From positions 2,095,926-2,159,925 of the forward strand of contig JAESIW010000180.1 of assembly GCA_016802295.1 (NCBI GenBank): a stretch of 64,000 bases of DNA. Direction: 5' to 3'. The notes beneath the pieces are model-generated. The model did no database searches and was not told where the DNA came from. It saw only the letters and a list, made by a program, of their open reading frames with translations. The stretch is from Brachionus rotundiformis (taxonomy: Eukaryota; Rotifera; Eurotatoria; Ploima; Brachionidae). Of this stretch, positions 1-10,910 are shown in pieces. The position numbers and the translations under genes were made by a program. The stretch's first letter is position 1. Every line of letters begins with the position of its first letter.

Positions 1-1286
1 TAAAAATTTTAAAATTAGTCACTAAAAAAGTAATCTAAAACCAAAAATGATATCACTAATTTTTAGACATAGGTTTTAATGTTATTTTTGATTGTAATTT
101 AATAGGTTCTAAGAAAAAGCCAAATTTAAAAGAAAATTATCAAAGCATGGCAAATAATTATATTTCTTAACATTTTTTTTGGAAAATGTGTAATTAGCAA
201 GAACTTCTATTTAAGAAAACTGCAATATAAAACTAGCCTAAAACTATTCCAACCTTAGCATATCAAAGAAATAAAATTTTGTCAATGTAACGTTGTATCT
301 TGAATTATCAAGAACGAGCTATTAATGACACAGTTAAAAATTAGCTTTCGGCTTTAAGTTTCAAATGTATACTTTCTGTAAAAGGTTAAAAATTAATTTG
401 ATTTTAACATTTTATGATTATTTTTTTTTTATAATAAAGAATTATAAAAATATGTGTCGATAAATTAAATCATTTTAAGTTGATAATTCGTTTTTTGCAT
501 TAGCATAGACTACTATACAGCAGTTAGTCCTACTATTTCTATTTCTGAATTTTATATTATCTAATTAATAAAAATGAAAATATTTAAGTTAGTCAGAAAG
601 AGAATAAATTATTTTGATTTGACATTCAAGATTGAAATTTTTATATTAATTTTATCATTACATAAATTTAATTAATTAAAAATTACTATATTTAACATTT
701 TCCTTAGAAACAAATTTAAAACAAATTAAATCAAGTATGATACTGAAATTTTAATAAATAAAAATTATAAAATTAAATCACAAGATTTTTCAAGGAAAAT
801 TGGGGCTAAAAAAGTTAATTTGTCATCTTTTAAATTAATTCACAATTGAGCTTAGTTTTGCTTTTAAAATTTTTCAAATCATTTTTATATACTTTCACTA
901 ATCTTTTTTTCTATACAACACGAGTCTATTTTTCTAGATAATTGATTATTATTAATTAGTCAGCTTATGTACGACTTTGGTTTTAAGTTTTTGTGGCTTT
1001 ATCTTAAATTACTTGTAAACATTTTATACGAATCTCTAGTTCGCTGTGGCTAGAATATAACAATTATTTCAAATCTGAAAATTATTCCAAAAAAATTTGC
1101 TCAAAATTTTTCATATGAGATCGAAATCTAAGCAAAAATAGATTACAATCTTTATGAATTTTTTCAAATATACTTCTAAATAATTCTAGAAAAAAATTTT
1201 AATAATTTTATTTTTTTATGACTAGTTTTTGGAAGATACTAAGAAATAAACAAAAAATCATTTTTAAAAGACCTTAAGATAAAAAC
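1..1286. other. AT-rich intergenic DNA, no gene seen
   Basis: This stretch left of the E2 gene has no open frame with recognisable protein similarity and no RNA gene I can identify. It is almost entirely A/T runs. Any promoter of the E2 gene must lie in its right end, but I see no clear TATA-type element that I would defend. Confidence 0.6.
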
Positions 1287-1863
1287 ATGGCAGCGACAAG
1301 ACGCCTTCAAAAAGAACTACAAGAAATAACTAGCGAAAACGGACTTAAGTCGTTTAAAAATATCGTTGTTGATGAACAAAATATTTTAAATTGGACGGGT
1401 CTGATCGTGCCAGAAAATCCGCCATATAACAAAGGAGCTTTCAAAATTGAGATCAATTTTCCAGGTAAAGCTAATAATTAAACTGGTTAAATTTATTTTT
1501 CAAGTTCACTTTAAGCCGAGTATCCATTTAAACCACCCAAGATAACATTCAAAACAAAGATTTATCATCCCAATATAGATGAAAAAGGACAAATTTGTTT
1601 ACCGATCATTCAAGCAGAGAATTGGAAACCTGCTACAAAAACGGATCAAGTCATACAGTCTCTGGTTGCTCTGGTAAATGATCCTGAGCCGGAACATCCA
1701 CTCAGAGGAGACATAGCGGATGGTTTATATAATTATATAAATTTTTGATAAAATTTATTAATTCATTTTATTTAACTAAGAATATACAAAAGACAGGAAG
1801 AAATTTTTAAAAAATGCCGAAGAATACACGAAAAAATTTGCTGAAAAGCGACCACAAGATTAG
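1287..1863 (+). CDS. ube2l3: Ubiquitin-conjugating enzyme E2 L3 (UbcH7 type)
   Basis: This E2 enzyme takes ubiquitin from E1 onto a cysteine and passes it to HECT- or RBR-type E3 ligases. I join three exons: 1287-1464, 1516-1722 and 1781-1863, with introns of 51 and 58 nt. The product is 155 residues (human UBE2L3 has 154) and is collinear with that protein throughout. The catalytic cysteine is C87 in the GQICLP motif. The E3-contacting phenylalanine of the loop EYPFKPP is F64, and the HPN motif (77-79) precedes the active site. The last exon encodes the usual C-terminal helix and ends in KRPQD. A polyadenylation-type AATAAA lies near 1999. The start is the first ATG and matches the family's MAA-RRL beginning. 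Family assignment is very firm; splice sites are inferred from frame and homology. Confidence 0.95.
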
Positions 1864-3673
1864 TTTAAATGAATTTTTTTTACTTTCATTTTTTTGATGC
1901 AATAATTCACTATTAAAATCAGATCAATATATATTTTTAATTTTTTTTAAATCGAGTAAAAGATTTCTAAATATCCTGTATTACGATATATATATATCAA
2001 TAAAGTAAAAATAAATTTTTTAATTAGAAAATGAATAAGATCGAACTTTTTGGCGGACTGGTCATTCCGTAGAAAAGAGGAAAAATTTGTTTCAATTTTA
2101 TCAAAAACATTTTTTAAAATTAAAATGCAATTATTTTTTTATCTTTATAAAAACAGATTTGTTTTGAAAAATAATTAAAAATTTCTTTAAAAGAGGTTTA
2201 CTATTTTTGATCAAATATAATAAAAAGTTACTTCTATTTAGTCTTAAATGACAACAAAGATTATGAAAGTGTTTTTTTTATTTAACTTATATCATTCAAT
2301 TTAAGATTCACTTTGTTCTAATATAAAAATTGTGCTTTGAATCTATCTAAAATCAATTTTATTTTCTGAAATCAATTATTTTGATTGCTATTTTAACTTG
2401 TTTTTTATGAAATGAAAATTTAAAATAACTGGTTTAAAATTTGGTACTTTTTAATAGAACATTTCATTATAAAATAATAAAAATTATTTTTTAAAAATAA
2501 AATCTAGTCCTGTAATTGAACACTCAACACCATTTACAGGACTAGATTTTAATCTTTACGATTACTAATGGTTTGATCTGATCTGCTGTACCAAACTTTA
2601 CAAAACCAAAATTTCAAAAAAAAAATAAAAAAATATTTTATTTTATTTTATTTTATTTTTAATATTTAAATTTTTTTAAAAAATAATCTAAAATTAGCCT
2701 GTTACGATAATCTTAAGCTATTAATCATGATATTAACTCATGTTAATCTAAAAAAAAGTGTACCTGAGAACAAAATTTAAGATAATGCTTTAATAATGTT
2801 ATTTATTTTTTTGCTTGAATTTTTTTTGATTACAAAGTGTTGCTTCTCGATGAAAATTTTTATCACCCTAATTTGAACCTGATTTTGACTTGCTAAATAT
2901 TAGAAAATTGATAAAAATATTTTTCACTGATAAACATTTAATCAAATATTTTAATAAGATTTTTCTCTTGATGCAGAATTTTCTTTTTTTATAACTCATT
3001 GCACTACGTCCTTTTTATATTTAAATGGCCTTGTAGTGATGATCGATCAACACTTCATTAATTTAATAATTATAAAATAATTTTAAAAAATAACAAATTA
3101 AAATGTTTTTAAGATTATTTTAAATAGTAAAACATTGAAATATTTTTAAATTGAATTTTTTAGAAAATTTGAGAAAATCAAATTAATATTATTAAAAATC
3201 GAATGCTTGAATGTTGTAAGCTTCAACATTGATCTCTTGATTACAGAAGCAATTTATAAATATTGAATAAAACAAAATCCTAATTTTTTTTCGCCTTTGC
3301 CTTTGATGTTGGTTCTATCAGATTCTCACTATTCCTTAAATTATATATAAAATTTCTTCTTTAATATCTAATGGTTCTTTCAAGTGCTTTATATTTTCAT
3401 TTTTGCTCAGTTTGTACTTCTCTTATGATATGAGAATAAGACCATCTCGAAGATTGATCTTCATTAGTTCGGGTTCATACAAGCAATCTTATTGAATATT
3501 AATAAAATATTCAAATTAACTTACAATCACTGTTAATTTTTTTATTGGCAAAATTTGATCTAAATGTTATGAAATCAAGAAACAAAAATTAAAACTAAAT
3601 TTATTTAAAAAATAGGCAACAAAACTAAAAAGTATTTTCAAAATTAATAAAATGAATACAATTTTTCAATTAT
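1864..3673. other. AT-rich intergenic DNA with one hairpin
   Basis: This is the space between the convergent E2 and TFIIB-A genes. I see no coding signal apart from trivial ORFs. It holds the perfect 17-bp hairpin listed separately at 2499-2550, and a weaker 7-bp inverted repeat around 3210-3230. Confidence 0.55.
2499..2550. repeat. Perfect 17-bp inverted repeat (hairpin)
   Basis: The arms 2499-2515 and 2534-2550 are exact reverse complements. They begin AAAATCTAGTCCTG and are separated by an 18-nt loop. The stem contains an unusually GC-bearing core (TAGTCCTGTAA) for this region, which makes chance less likely. It lies in the 3' flank shared by two convergent genes. It could be a small foldback repeat or a transcribed hairpin; the sequence does not decide between these. 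Confidence 0.7.
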
Positions 3674-4921
3674 TTATTTATTTATTCGTGTAACAAGAAG
3701 GGGACTAGGTGTTACATCAGGAGGAAGAAGCGTTGCCAAATTAGGCATCATTAGTTTGATCGTTTGCTTTATAGTGTTTTCTGCAGCGCCACAAATGCGT
3801 CCTATATCCTCAGCACTTCTTAAATTCCCAATTTGTTCACAGGCTAAAAATATTGCTGACGCAGCCAAAGAATTCGGATTTTTTCCAGTCAAATCCGGAA
3901 TATCATTCACTTTTCCCACAATATGCAAAGCCAATTTCTTAATTTCTTTGGGCAAGTTAAGTTTAGAGCAAAATCGTTCCTTTTAAGAATTGAGATTATA
4001 TTTTGAGATAAATAATTTTATTATTAAATCTAACAATAAGATCAGAAGAAGATGATGACGAAATTCCCGATGAAGGTGTTTGACTTGACACCAAAGCTTT
4101 TCGTATAATTTTATAACACCTTCCGATGTCTTTGATGGTTGTGTTGGTGTGAGCAACGGCACTTATCTCTTTGAATGTTCTAGGCACCGATTGTTGTCTA
4201 CAAGCTTTAAAAATATGCTTATTAAATTTAAAGCCTCTTTTTTATCATTAAAAATCAATTAAAATATATTTAACCTATAAACATGCAGGCTGCGATAATT
4301 GCATTGTTCGATCGACCTTTAATCAACTTATCTTTGTGAACTGTATGAAATATATGCTGAGCTGCATTCTATAAATAGATGGTAAAATGTTGTTGGCTTT
4401 ATTTTTATCAATAAATAAGATTACGATAATAGACTGATCAGCAGAAAGACGCTCTGCCATCTCCTTTATTTCTCTATTGGCCTTTCTTTTTGCCTTTTCA
4501 GCTGCTGACTCGGTGTGACGATTTCGGTACAAAGGTAGGCCGTTTTCTCCAAATCCAGCACTACCTGTGGCTCTTCCGATTGTTGTGCTCAAGTCTTGTC
4601 CTTCCATTGTCGGGTCTTCTGCTGCACCGACACGACTCATGTCCTTCGAGTCTTTGTCATTGGCAAAAGTACGCCATTCGGAGCCAACATCTACACATCT
4701 GTATTTATTTGTAGTTAGAAAAAGATTAAGAAATATTTATAAGATGAACCTGTCTCCAACAACTAGGCCACACTCAGAGCAGATCATATCACCAGCTCGG
4801 TGATCTTCGATAAGCGGAGCTTCCGGATGGGACTCGCAGCGAATTGTGCTACCAAAGGATCTAATTTTAATAATTTAAATACAATTTATTTGTATTTTTA
4901 AAGCCAAATTTACCTAGACAT
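3674..4921 (-). CDS. gtf2b: Transcription initiation factor IIB, paralogue A
   Basis: TFIIB bridges TBP on the promoter and RNA polymerase II. I join six exons on the minus strand: 4921-4914, 4860-4750, 4698-4425, 4368-4275, 4204-4035 and 3979-3674. Total coding length is 963 nt, 320 residues (human TFIIB has 316). The N-terminal zinc ribbon has ligands C11, H14, C30 and C33. It is followed by the B-reader/linker segment (RVGAAED, then DLSTTIGRATG) and two cyclin-like repeats carrying the family motifs KGRSNNAIIAAC, VPRTFKEI and KDIGRCYK. The first exon holds only 8 coding nt (Met-Ser and part of Arg). The spliced length up to the first cyclin repeat is exactly 393 nt, the same as in paralogue B, which supports the model. 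An insertion rich in serine (SSSSSS) sits between the two repeats. This copy has three introns that its neighbour lacks. Confidence 0.92.
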
Positions 4922-5605
4922 AAGTAATTAAATTTGATAATTAAGTAAATAAAAATATTTATTTAATTAATATTCAATTATAAATGGATCCTTTTTTTTA
5001 AATTATTCTTTTTTTAGACGTTAAATTTCCTAAATTAAATTTGTCTTTTTTTTGCTCAAGTACATGCATTATAAAAATTTTATATGCAAAACTAACTTTA
5101 CAAAATCTCATATTTGTTAATTTCCCTTTAACTAGCTTGCTTGGTTAGATAATCAAAGCTGAGAATTAAAATTATCCAATTTTCTTTTTAAAATTCAATA
5201 TTTAATATAAAAAATTAAATTTTATTTTTTTGTACTAAATTCATAAATCTTTTTATTAAAATAAATCAAAAGATTTTATAATTTATTTTAATCTTGATTG
5301 TAAAATTAAATGATCCTTTTAGATAAAAAGTTAACAATTTAATATTATTTATTTTTGTTTTAAAATTTATTATTTAAAATATATAGAAAATTAATTGAAT
5401 TTTGATTGAAATATCGAAATTAAATATTGTTTTCGTTTTTATATAGACATTTAATTTTGGAACTGCTTCATGAAAACAATATCAACTCAACAACACATTT
5501 TTCTAAAAAATAGTCATTAAATTAATTATAAAAATGAATTTAACTTTTGAAATTAGCATAAATCTTCCAGCAAAAATTGGCTCAATAATTTTCTTAAAAG
5601 TAGAC
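4922..5605. other. Spacer between the two TFIIB genes
   Basis: About 0.7 kb of A/T-rich sequence lies between the start of paralogue A and the stop of paralogue B. I see no gene. It must contain the promoter of paralogue A and the 3' end of paralogue B, but nothing distinct enough to annotate. Confidence 0.6.
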
Positions 5606-6639
5606 CTATGCCGACGCTTTTAAAGCGCCTCTAAGCTCTGGAGGTAACAACATATTTACATTGTTTTGCATAGTTTTGTATATTTGTTTAATGGTTGTTA
5701 CCGCTGCACCACATATTTTGCTTATATCTTCAAAGCTTCTCGAATTTGAAGTTACTTCAGCTGCAATATAAATCGCAGCTGAAGCGACTGATGTTGGACT
5801 TCTTCCGTTAATCGATTCAATATTGGTTGCCTTTTTGACTATTTCTTCAGCTAGTTTAAAAACTGGTCTTGGTAAATTTAGTTTTGAGCAGAAACGGGTC
5901 TTTTAAAATCACATTCAATACAGATTTTATATAGATCTTGTTTAAACTTACGACTAAATCTACCGGTGTCGTAGATGTGTAATTAGTCTCTACTTCTTTC
6001 TTTATCATTTTAAAACAACGACCAATGTCTTTTTTGGAAGAATTGCTCACAGCACATATTTCTTTAAAAGTACGTGGTACTGACTCGTTGTTGCATGCGA
6101 TGTACATGCAAGCGGCAATTATAGCATTATTACTTCTACCTTTTATTAATTTATTTTTTTGTACATTTGAATAGATATATTGAGCAGTGTTCTTAATAAA
6201 TAAAAAATAATTATATGAATTTAGGGCATTATTAAAAACTACTTACTACTATAGATTTATCGACTGAGAGCCTTTCTGCCATTTCCATTATTTCCCTTGT
6301 GGCCATGCGGCGAGCTTTATCAGCAGATGATTCAATATTTTTTGTTCTATAAATCGGCTTTCCATTTTCATCGAATCCAGCGCTTCCAGTTGCGCGACCA
6401 ATCGTGGTACTCAAGTCACCTTCGTTATTTGGGTCCATGGCTGCGCCTACACGACACATGTCAGTTGATTCTTTTTCCGAATTGGCAAAAGTTCTCCACT
6501 CAGAGCTAACATCGATGATTCGATCCCCAACGACCAAGCCACATTCTGTACAAACCATGTCACCTGCTCTATGGTCTTCAATTAAAGGTGCATATGGATG
6601 AGACTCACATTTTAATATATTGCCATAACTTCTGGACAT
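5606..6639 (-). CDS. gtf2b: Transcription initiation factor IIB, paralogue B
   Basis: This is the second complete TFIIB gene, directly upstream of and in the same direction as paralogue A. Three exons join as 6639-6247, 6191-5952 and 5899-5606, all in phase 0, giving 308 residues. The zinc ribbon ligands are C11, H14, C30 and C33. The sequence EDHRAGDM before the third ligand, and the segment GLVVGDRIIDV after the fourth, are diagnostic of TFIIB. The two cyclin repeats follow, with KGRSNNAIIAACMYIAC in the first and a second repeat ending in LLPPELRGALKASA. All frames close without stops, so both copies look functional. The two intron positions in the core are shared with paralogue A, so the copies arose by duplication of an intron-bearing gene. 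Which copy is the general factor and which is specialised cannot be told from sequence. Confidence 0.95.
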
Positions 6640-7587
6640 TTTTTTTCATTAATTATTTATTCTAATTTCAATAAATATATTTTCCAAATAAAAATAATAA
6701 ATATTTAAATATTTAGCTAGTATGTATAGTTTAGATTTAACTTCTTAGTTTTTAGCTCTCAGCTCATATTTATACACAATATTTGTTTCTTTTTTTTTTT
6801 AAATTACACAATATTATTTCTATGATAAAACTTATGTTTATTAGGTAAAATTTTACGGATTAAAAAAGACCTTATTAGCTTCTTTAATTTCGCAATGAGG
6901 ATGATTTTTGATAAATATATCTTTGATTTGACACAATTATATATTAAATATTTAATAGGTCTTGTATTATTGCTAGTTAGCCCCGATTAGTCTATCTACA
7001 GACAAGACAACCTTCCGTTTTTGTACTCATAAATTGACATGCTTTATATTTTAAAAAAACATACTTAAAAATTCTATTAAATTTTGCTAATTTTTTATTA
7101 TAAAAAAACCATTGTTTTAAAATTTAAATTGATCTAAGAAATTTTAATAATATTTTTATCTGAATAAAATGTAAATTATGATTTTTTAATTTTGAAAATA
7201 CTCTAAATATTAAAAATTGATACTAAAATTCTAACTATTTAAAGTGTTAACTTGAATAATTTTCTTAATTCCCTATTTATGCGTTTATGATAAATTTAGA
7301 AACTTATTTGCTTAAAAGAGAAAGGGTCAAAAAGTGTTCAATTGAATCTGTTCGCAAATCGATCAATTTTGCACATTTTTACCAAAAAACATAAGTTTAT
7401 TCTTGTATAGAGAAATGTTCAAATAATAATGTTTTAAAACTAATAATTTGTTAATTTTATTTAGATAATACGATATTTTAATTATTCACTAAAACGCACA
7501 TTTATTTTAATAAAAACATGAACATTTGATTCAAATAAATTTAAAAAAAAATTAGAATTTGTAAAATTTTTAATATTTTATATTGAA
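6640..7587. other. Divergent intergenic region between TFIIB-B and RPF2
   Basis: The two flanking genes are transcribed away from each other from here, so this 0.95-kb stretch probably holds both promoters. I see no ORF of interest and no clear promoter motif. Confidence 0.6.
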
Positions 7588-8871
7588 ATGGCCGTATCAA
7601 GAATCAAGTAAAAAAACTGCCTAAATTATTTGTTTGGAAATATCAAATTAAATATTTTAAGTAAACCTAAAACAAAACGTGGTAAACGCTTTCTTGAGAA
7701 TCGTGATCCGAAAGTAGTTGAGAATGTAAAGAGAGCCATGTTTATCAAAGGTGGACGCACTAGTGAAAAAATAACTAAGGCCTTAAAACAATTTGTAAGC
7801 TTTTAAAATTTTCAAGATTTGTGCTAAAAATTTTCAAGTATATTTTAAAAACACCATTTGCATTGATGCTATCCAAGTTAGTTAATTTGATAAAATTAAA
7901 AATCAAATCATTATTTTTCATTCTTAGAAAAAACATTTTGAGACCTTTTGACGATTCAAATCCACTAGAGTATCTAGCTCAAAAAAATGACCATTCTCTA
8001 TTCATGTTTGGTTTCGATTCCAAAAAGCGTCCTGATAGTCTGATAATTGGACGCATGTTTGACAATCAGGTTTTGGACATGTTTGAATTTGGCATAGAAA
8101 AGTTTATACCAATGGAGGATTTTAAAGTAATGAAAAATATATTAATAACGAAAAATTTAATTTTATATTTTCAGAATGAAAAAGTAACTTTGGGAACTAA
8201 ACCAATGTTGGTTTTTAATGGAGAAGCGTTTTCAGTAGATCCTGAATACATAAGACTAAAATGTTTATTAACAGGTTATATAATTATATTGAAAAATCAA
8301 TTTTTTAAATGTGATTTTTATTTTAGATTATTTTCGAGGAGAGATTGTACAAAATATTAGATTACAAGGTCTAGAGCATGTTTTGAACTTTACGGCACTA
8401 GATGGAAAATTGTACTTTAGGAGTTATAAGTAAGTAAAATCTTGGATAAATTTTCGGATTTAAATACTGATAATTAAATCTAGGACTACTTTCCTTAAAT
8501 CTGGTAGTAAAATTCCAAATGTCGAACTAACTGAAATAGGTCCTTCTTTCGACTTTGTTGTTCGACGCTCCAAATTAGCTTCGGATGAACTTTATAAAAA
8601 ATCGAAAAAACAACCTAAGGAAGTTATGGTACTTTGCAAAAATTGTGTTTTATCAAGAAAAATATAATTAAAATATTTTTTAAAGCCTCATAAAAAGAAA
8701 AATATTGTCCGTGATGGTCTTGGTACAACATATGGCCGTATTCATATGCAAAAGCAAGATATGGACAAATTGCAATTAAGAAAGTTAAAGGCTTTCAAGC
8801 GAAAATTTGATGAAAAAAAGGACGAAAAAGAGAATATTAAAAAATCTAAAAATGAGAACACCTCTGACTAA
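7588..8871 (+). CDS. rpf2: Ribosome production factor 2 (Brix-domain protein)
   Basis: RPF2 acts with RRS1 in the nucleolus to bring the 5S RNP (5S rRNA, uL18, uL5) into the pre-60S particle. I join eight exons: 7588-7607, 7662-7794, 7839-7876, 7928-8126, 8175-8274, 8327-8429, 8484-8628 and 8686-8871. This gives 307 residues (human RPF2 has 306). Conserved blocks include KRGKRFLENRDPK near the N-terminus, AMFIKGGRTSEK, LFMFGFDSKKRPD, VIGRMFD-type sequence (IIGRMFDNQVLDM), GTKPMLVF, LNFTALDGKLYFRSYK and, near the C-terminus, TTYGRIHMQKQDM. The tail is lysine-rich, as expected for a nucleolar protein. The first coding exon is only 20 nt and the third only 38 nt; both are needed to keep frame and family alignment. 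Introns are 44-60 nt. Confidence 0.95.
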
Positions 8872-9323
8872 ATTAGAAATAAAATTTTATCTCTAATCTT
8901 TGTTTTAATTAGAATAAGAATAATATTAATAAATTTATAAGAAGTTTTCAGATCAATATTAATTAATATATTACAAAAGACTAATTTTCAGAAAAAAACG
9001 TATTATGAATTGTTTTAATCATAAGCTTTTATATTTTTTTAGATAAAACAATTGTAAATTTTAAAACCACAGTTTATATTTTATAAATATTGCTTATGGA
9101 ATTTCGAAAAAAGCAATTTTGCAAAAGGGAAAAAATAAGCTTTATTTTATTTCAATTAAATCAAATGATAAAATTATCTTTATTTACATCAAAAGAAACA
9201 AATAGTTAATTGAAAATTAATTTCCAAAAATTTATTAATATAAAACTTCCTTGACACATGAAGTACAAAATTTGCAGCGTGATATTTGGAATCTTTTGTT
9301 CCAGAAAGAAAAAATCTTCAAAA
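8872..9323. other. Short convergent spacer between RPF2 and RXR
   Basis: Both genes end here. The sequence is A/T-rich with no coding signal and would carry both polyadenylation sites. Confidence 0.6.
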
Positions 9324-10910
9324 TTAGAATACTTCTTGCTTCTTGACAAACATTTCGACTAGAATATTGTCGAAATTGTTCCCTGCCTTGAGAAAAAATA
9401 AGTTTTCGATTCCTTTTAATGACCAGCTTTTGAAAGGCGGCAATCTCATTAGCAATTTTGGAAAACGAGTTGGATCATCTTGGCAACTAGGACGCTTGCA
9501 ATATTTGGACAAAATAATACAAATCCAATCTCTGATTTCGGATATTTTTGAGTTGTTTTTTAATCCCTTTGCATCTGAGGAAATAATATAAAATTAAAGC
9601 AATTTTTTAGTTATTAAAAATTTTTTTTACCTGGATCGAATAATAAAATTGTCTTTAAACAAGCCATTTCAACATTATCTATTTTCAATTCTTTCATTAC
9701 ACTTATGACATCACTGGAAAGCCTTTCTAGCAAATAGCGCAAATTTTCATCAGGACACGCACTAATTCTGACTAATTGACCATTTGAGAGTAACAAAGAT
9801 TCATTATATTGTAGAGACCTATAGGTCAAACAACTACAAAGTAGCTCACGCCAATCTTTTAATTAATTAAAATATCTTAGTTTTAAAAAGTAAGCTTAAT
9901 TTTTCTACAAAAAGGCAATTACTTGCTCTAAGTAGACACACTTGATCATCCAAGTCAAGTTCATTGAATTGAGGTATTGATGTAGCCCAAAGAGGAATAA
10001 CTTTAAGTTGCTTTTCAATATCATCAAAAAAACAATTAATGGTAAATTCTCCTTCAAAAAGATTTTCCAATTTATTAAAATAACCATTTTCAGAGTCTAT
10101 TATTTTGTCCAAGAATGACTTCTCGCTAGAATTCAATGGCGACTCTTCAACCGGATCAAACAACGATGAGGCAGTTTGGGATGATGAATTGTTATCACAA
10201 TAAGATTGATCATCCAATTTGTCTTTATTTTTTTGTCTTTCCTCTTGAACAGCTTCTCTCTTCATGCCAGCTGACAAGCATTTTTGATACCTACAATACT
10301 GACAACGATTTCGTTGACGTTTATCAATGGTACAGTCCCGGTTATCTCTACAAGAATATGTCAAGTCTTTGCGTACAGTTCTCTTGAAAAAACCCTTGCA
10401 TCCTTCACAACTGTGTACACCATAATGTTTTCCACTAGCCTTGTCGCCGCAAATTGCGCAAATGGCCTTCGGGGATGGAATTTGACTGAATTGCTGATGT
10501 TGCTGCTGCTGAACATTAATTGCAGCGGCGGCAGCGGCAGCAGCAGCTTGAAAGGCAACTAAATTTGAAGGCATTGATTGATTTTGTGGAGAACTTTGCT
10601 GAGGCTGAATGTCTTGATTATAATGGTTCATGTGCTGTGGTTGAGTGTTGTGGGACTGAAATTGTGATATCAATTGAGCAGCTGTTGCGGCAGCAGCCGC
10701 AGCAGCAGCCATTTGTGAATTGGACTGACTTTGACTATTTACACTCATTGGACTTGAACTTGACTGCCGTTGGTCAAATTCGGAATTAAAAGAATTTGAA
10801 TTTAATAACTGTTGTTGGTAATTTTTTGGTGAGTTTTGCTGTAAAATGGTCGCTGAATTTGTAAAGTCCATTGTTTTATTTCCATCATCTATCTTTAATT
10901 TTTTCATCAT
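9324..10910 (-). CDS. rxr: Retinoid X receptor (RXR/USP) nuclear receptor
   Basis: RXR is the obligate dimer partner of many nuclear receptors and binds direct-repeat response elements. Three exons join as 10910-9923, 9855-9631 and 9574-9324, giving 487 residues. The first 150 residues are low-complexity, with Gln/Ser tracts and two alanine runs (about 68-76 and 121-131). The DNA-binding domain starts at C151; its P-box CEGCKG and the block DKRQRNRCQYCRYQKC are essentially identical to RXR, and KREAVQEERQ follows. The ligand-binding domain has the signature NELDLDDQVCLLRA, then NWRELL, and retains the arginine of the helix-5 end (YRSL, equivalent to HRSI in vertebrates). Helix 12 keeps an AF-2-type LVEMF. 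The hinge and the first LBD helices are divergent, and a pocket Phe and Asn are replaced by Leu and Arg. Ligand response is therefore open. The first intron falls after LLRA, where RXR genes often have one. Confidence 0.93.

Noticed and set aside
3440..3500. A TTCGGGTTCATAC string that looks like a tRNA T-arm
   Set aside because: No matching acceptor stem, D-arm or anticodon stem could be folded around it.
3756..4803. Plus-strand ORFs opposite the TFIIB-A exons
   Set aside because: They are antisense shadows of conserved TFIIB exons on the minus strand and resemble no protein family.
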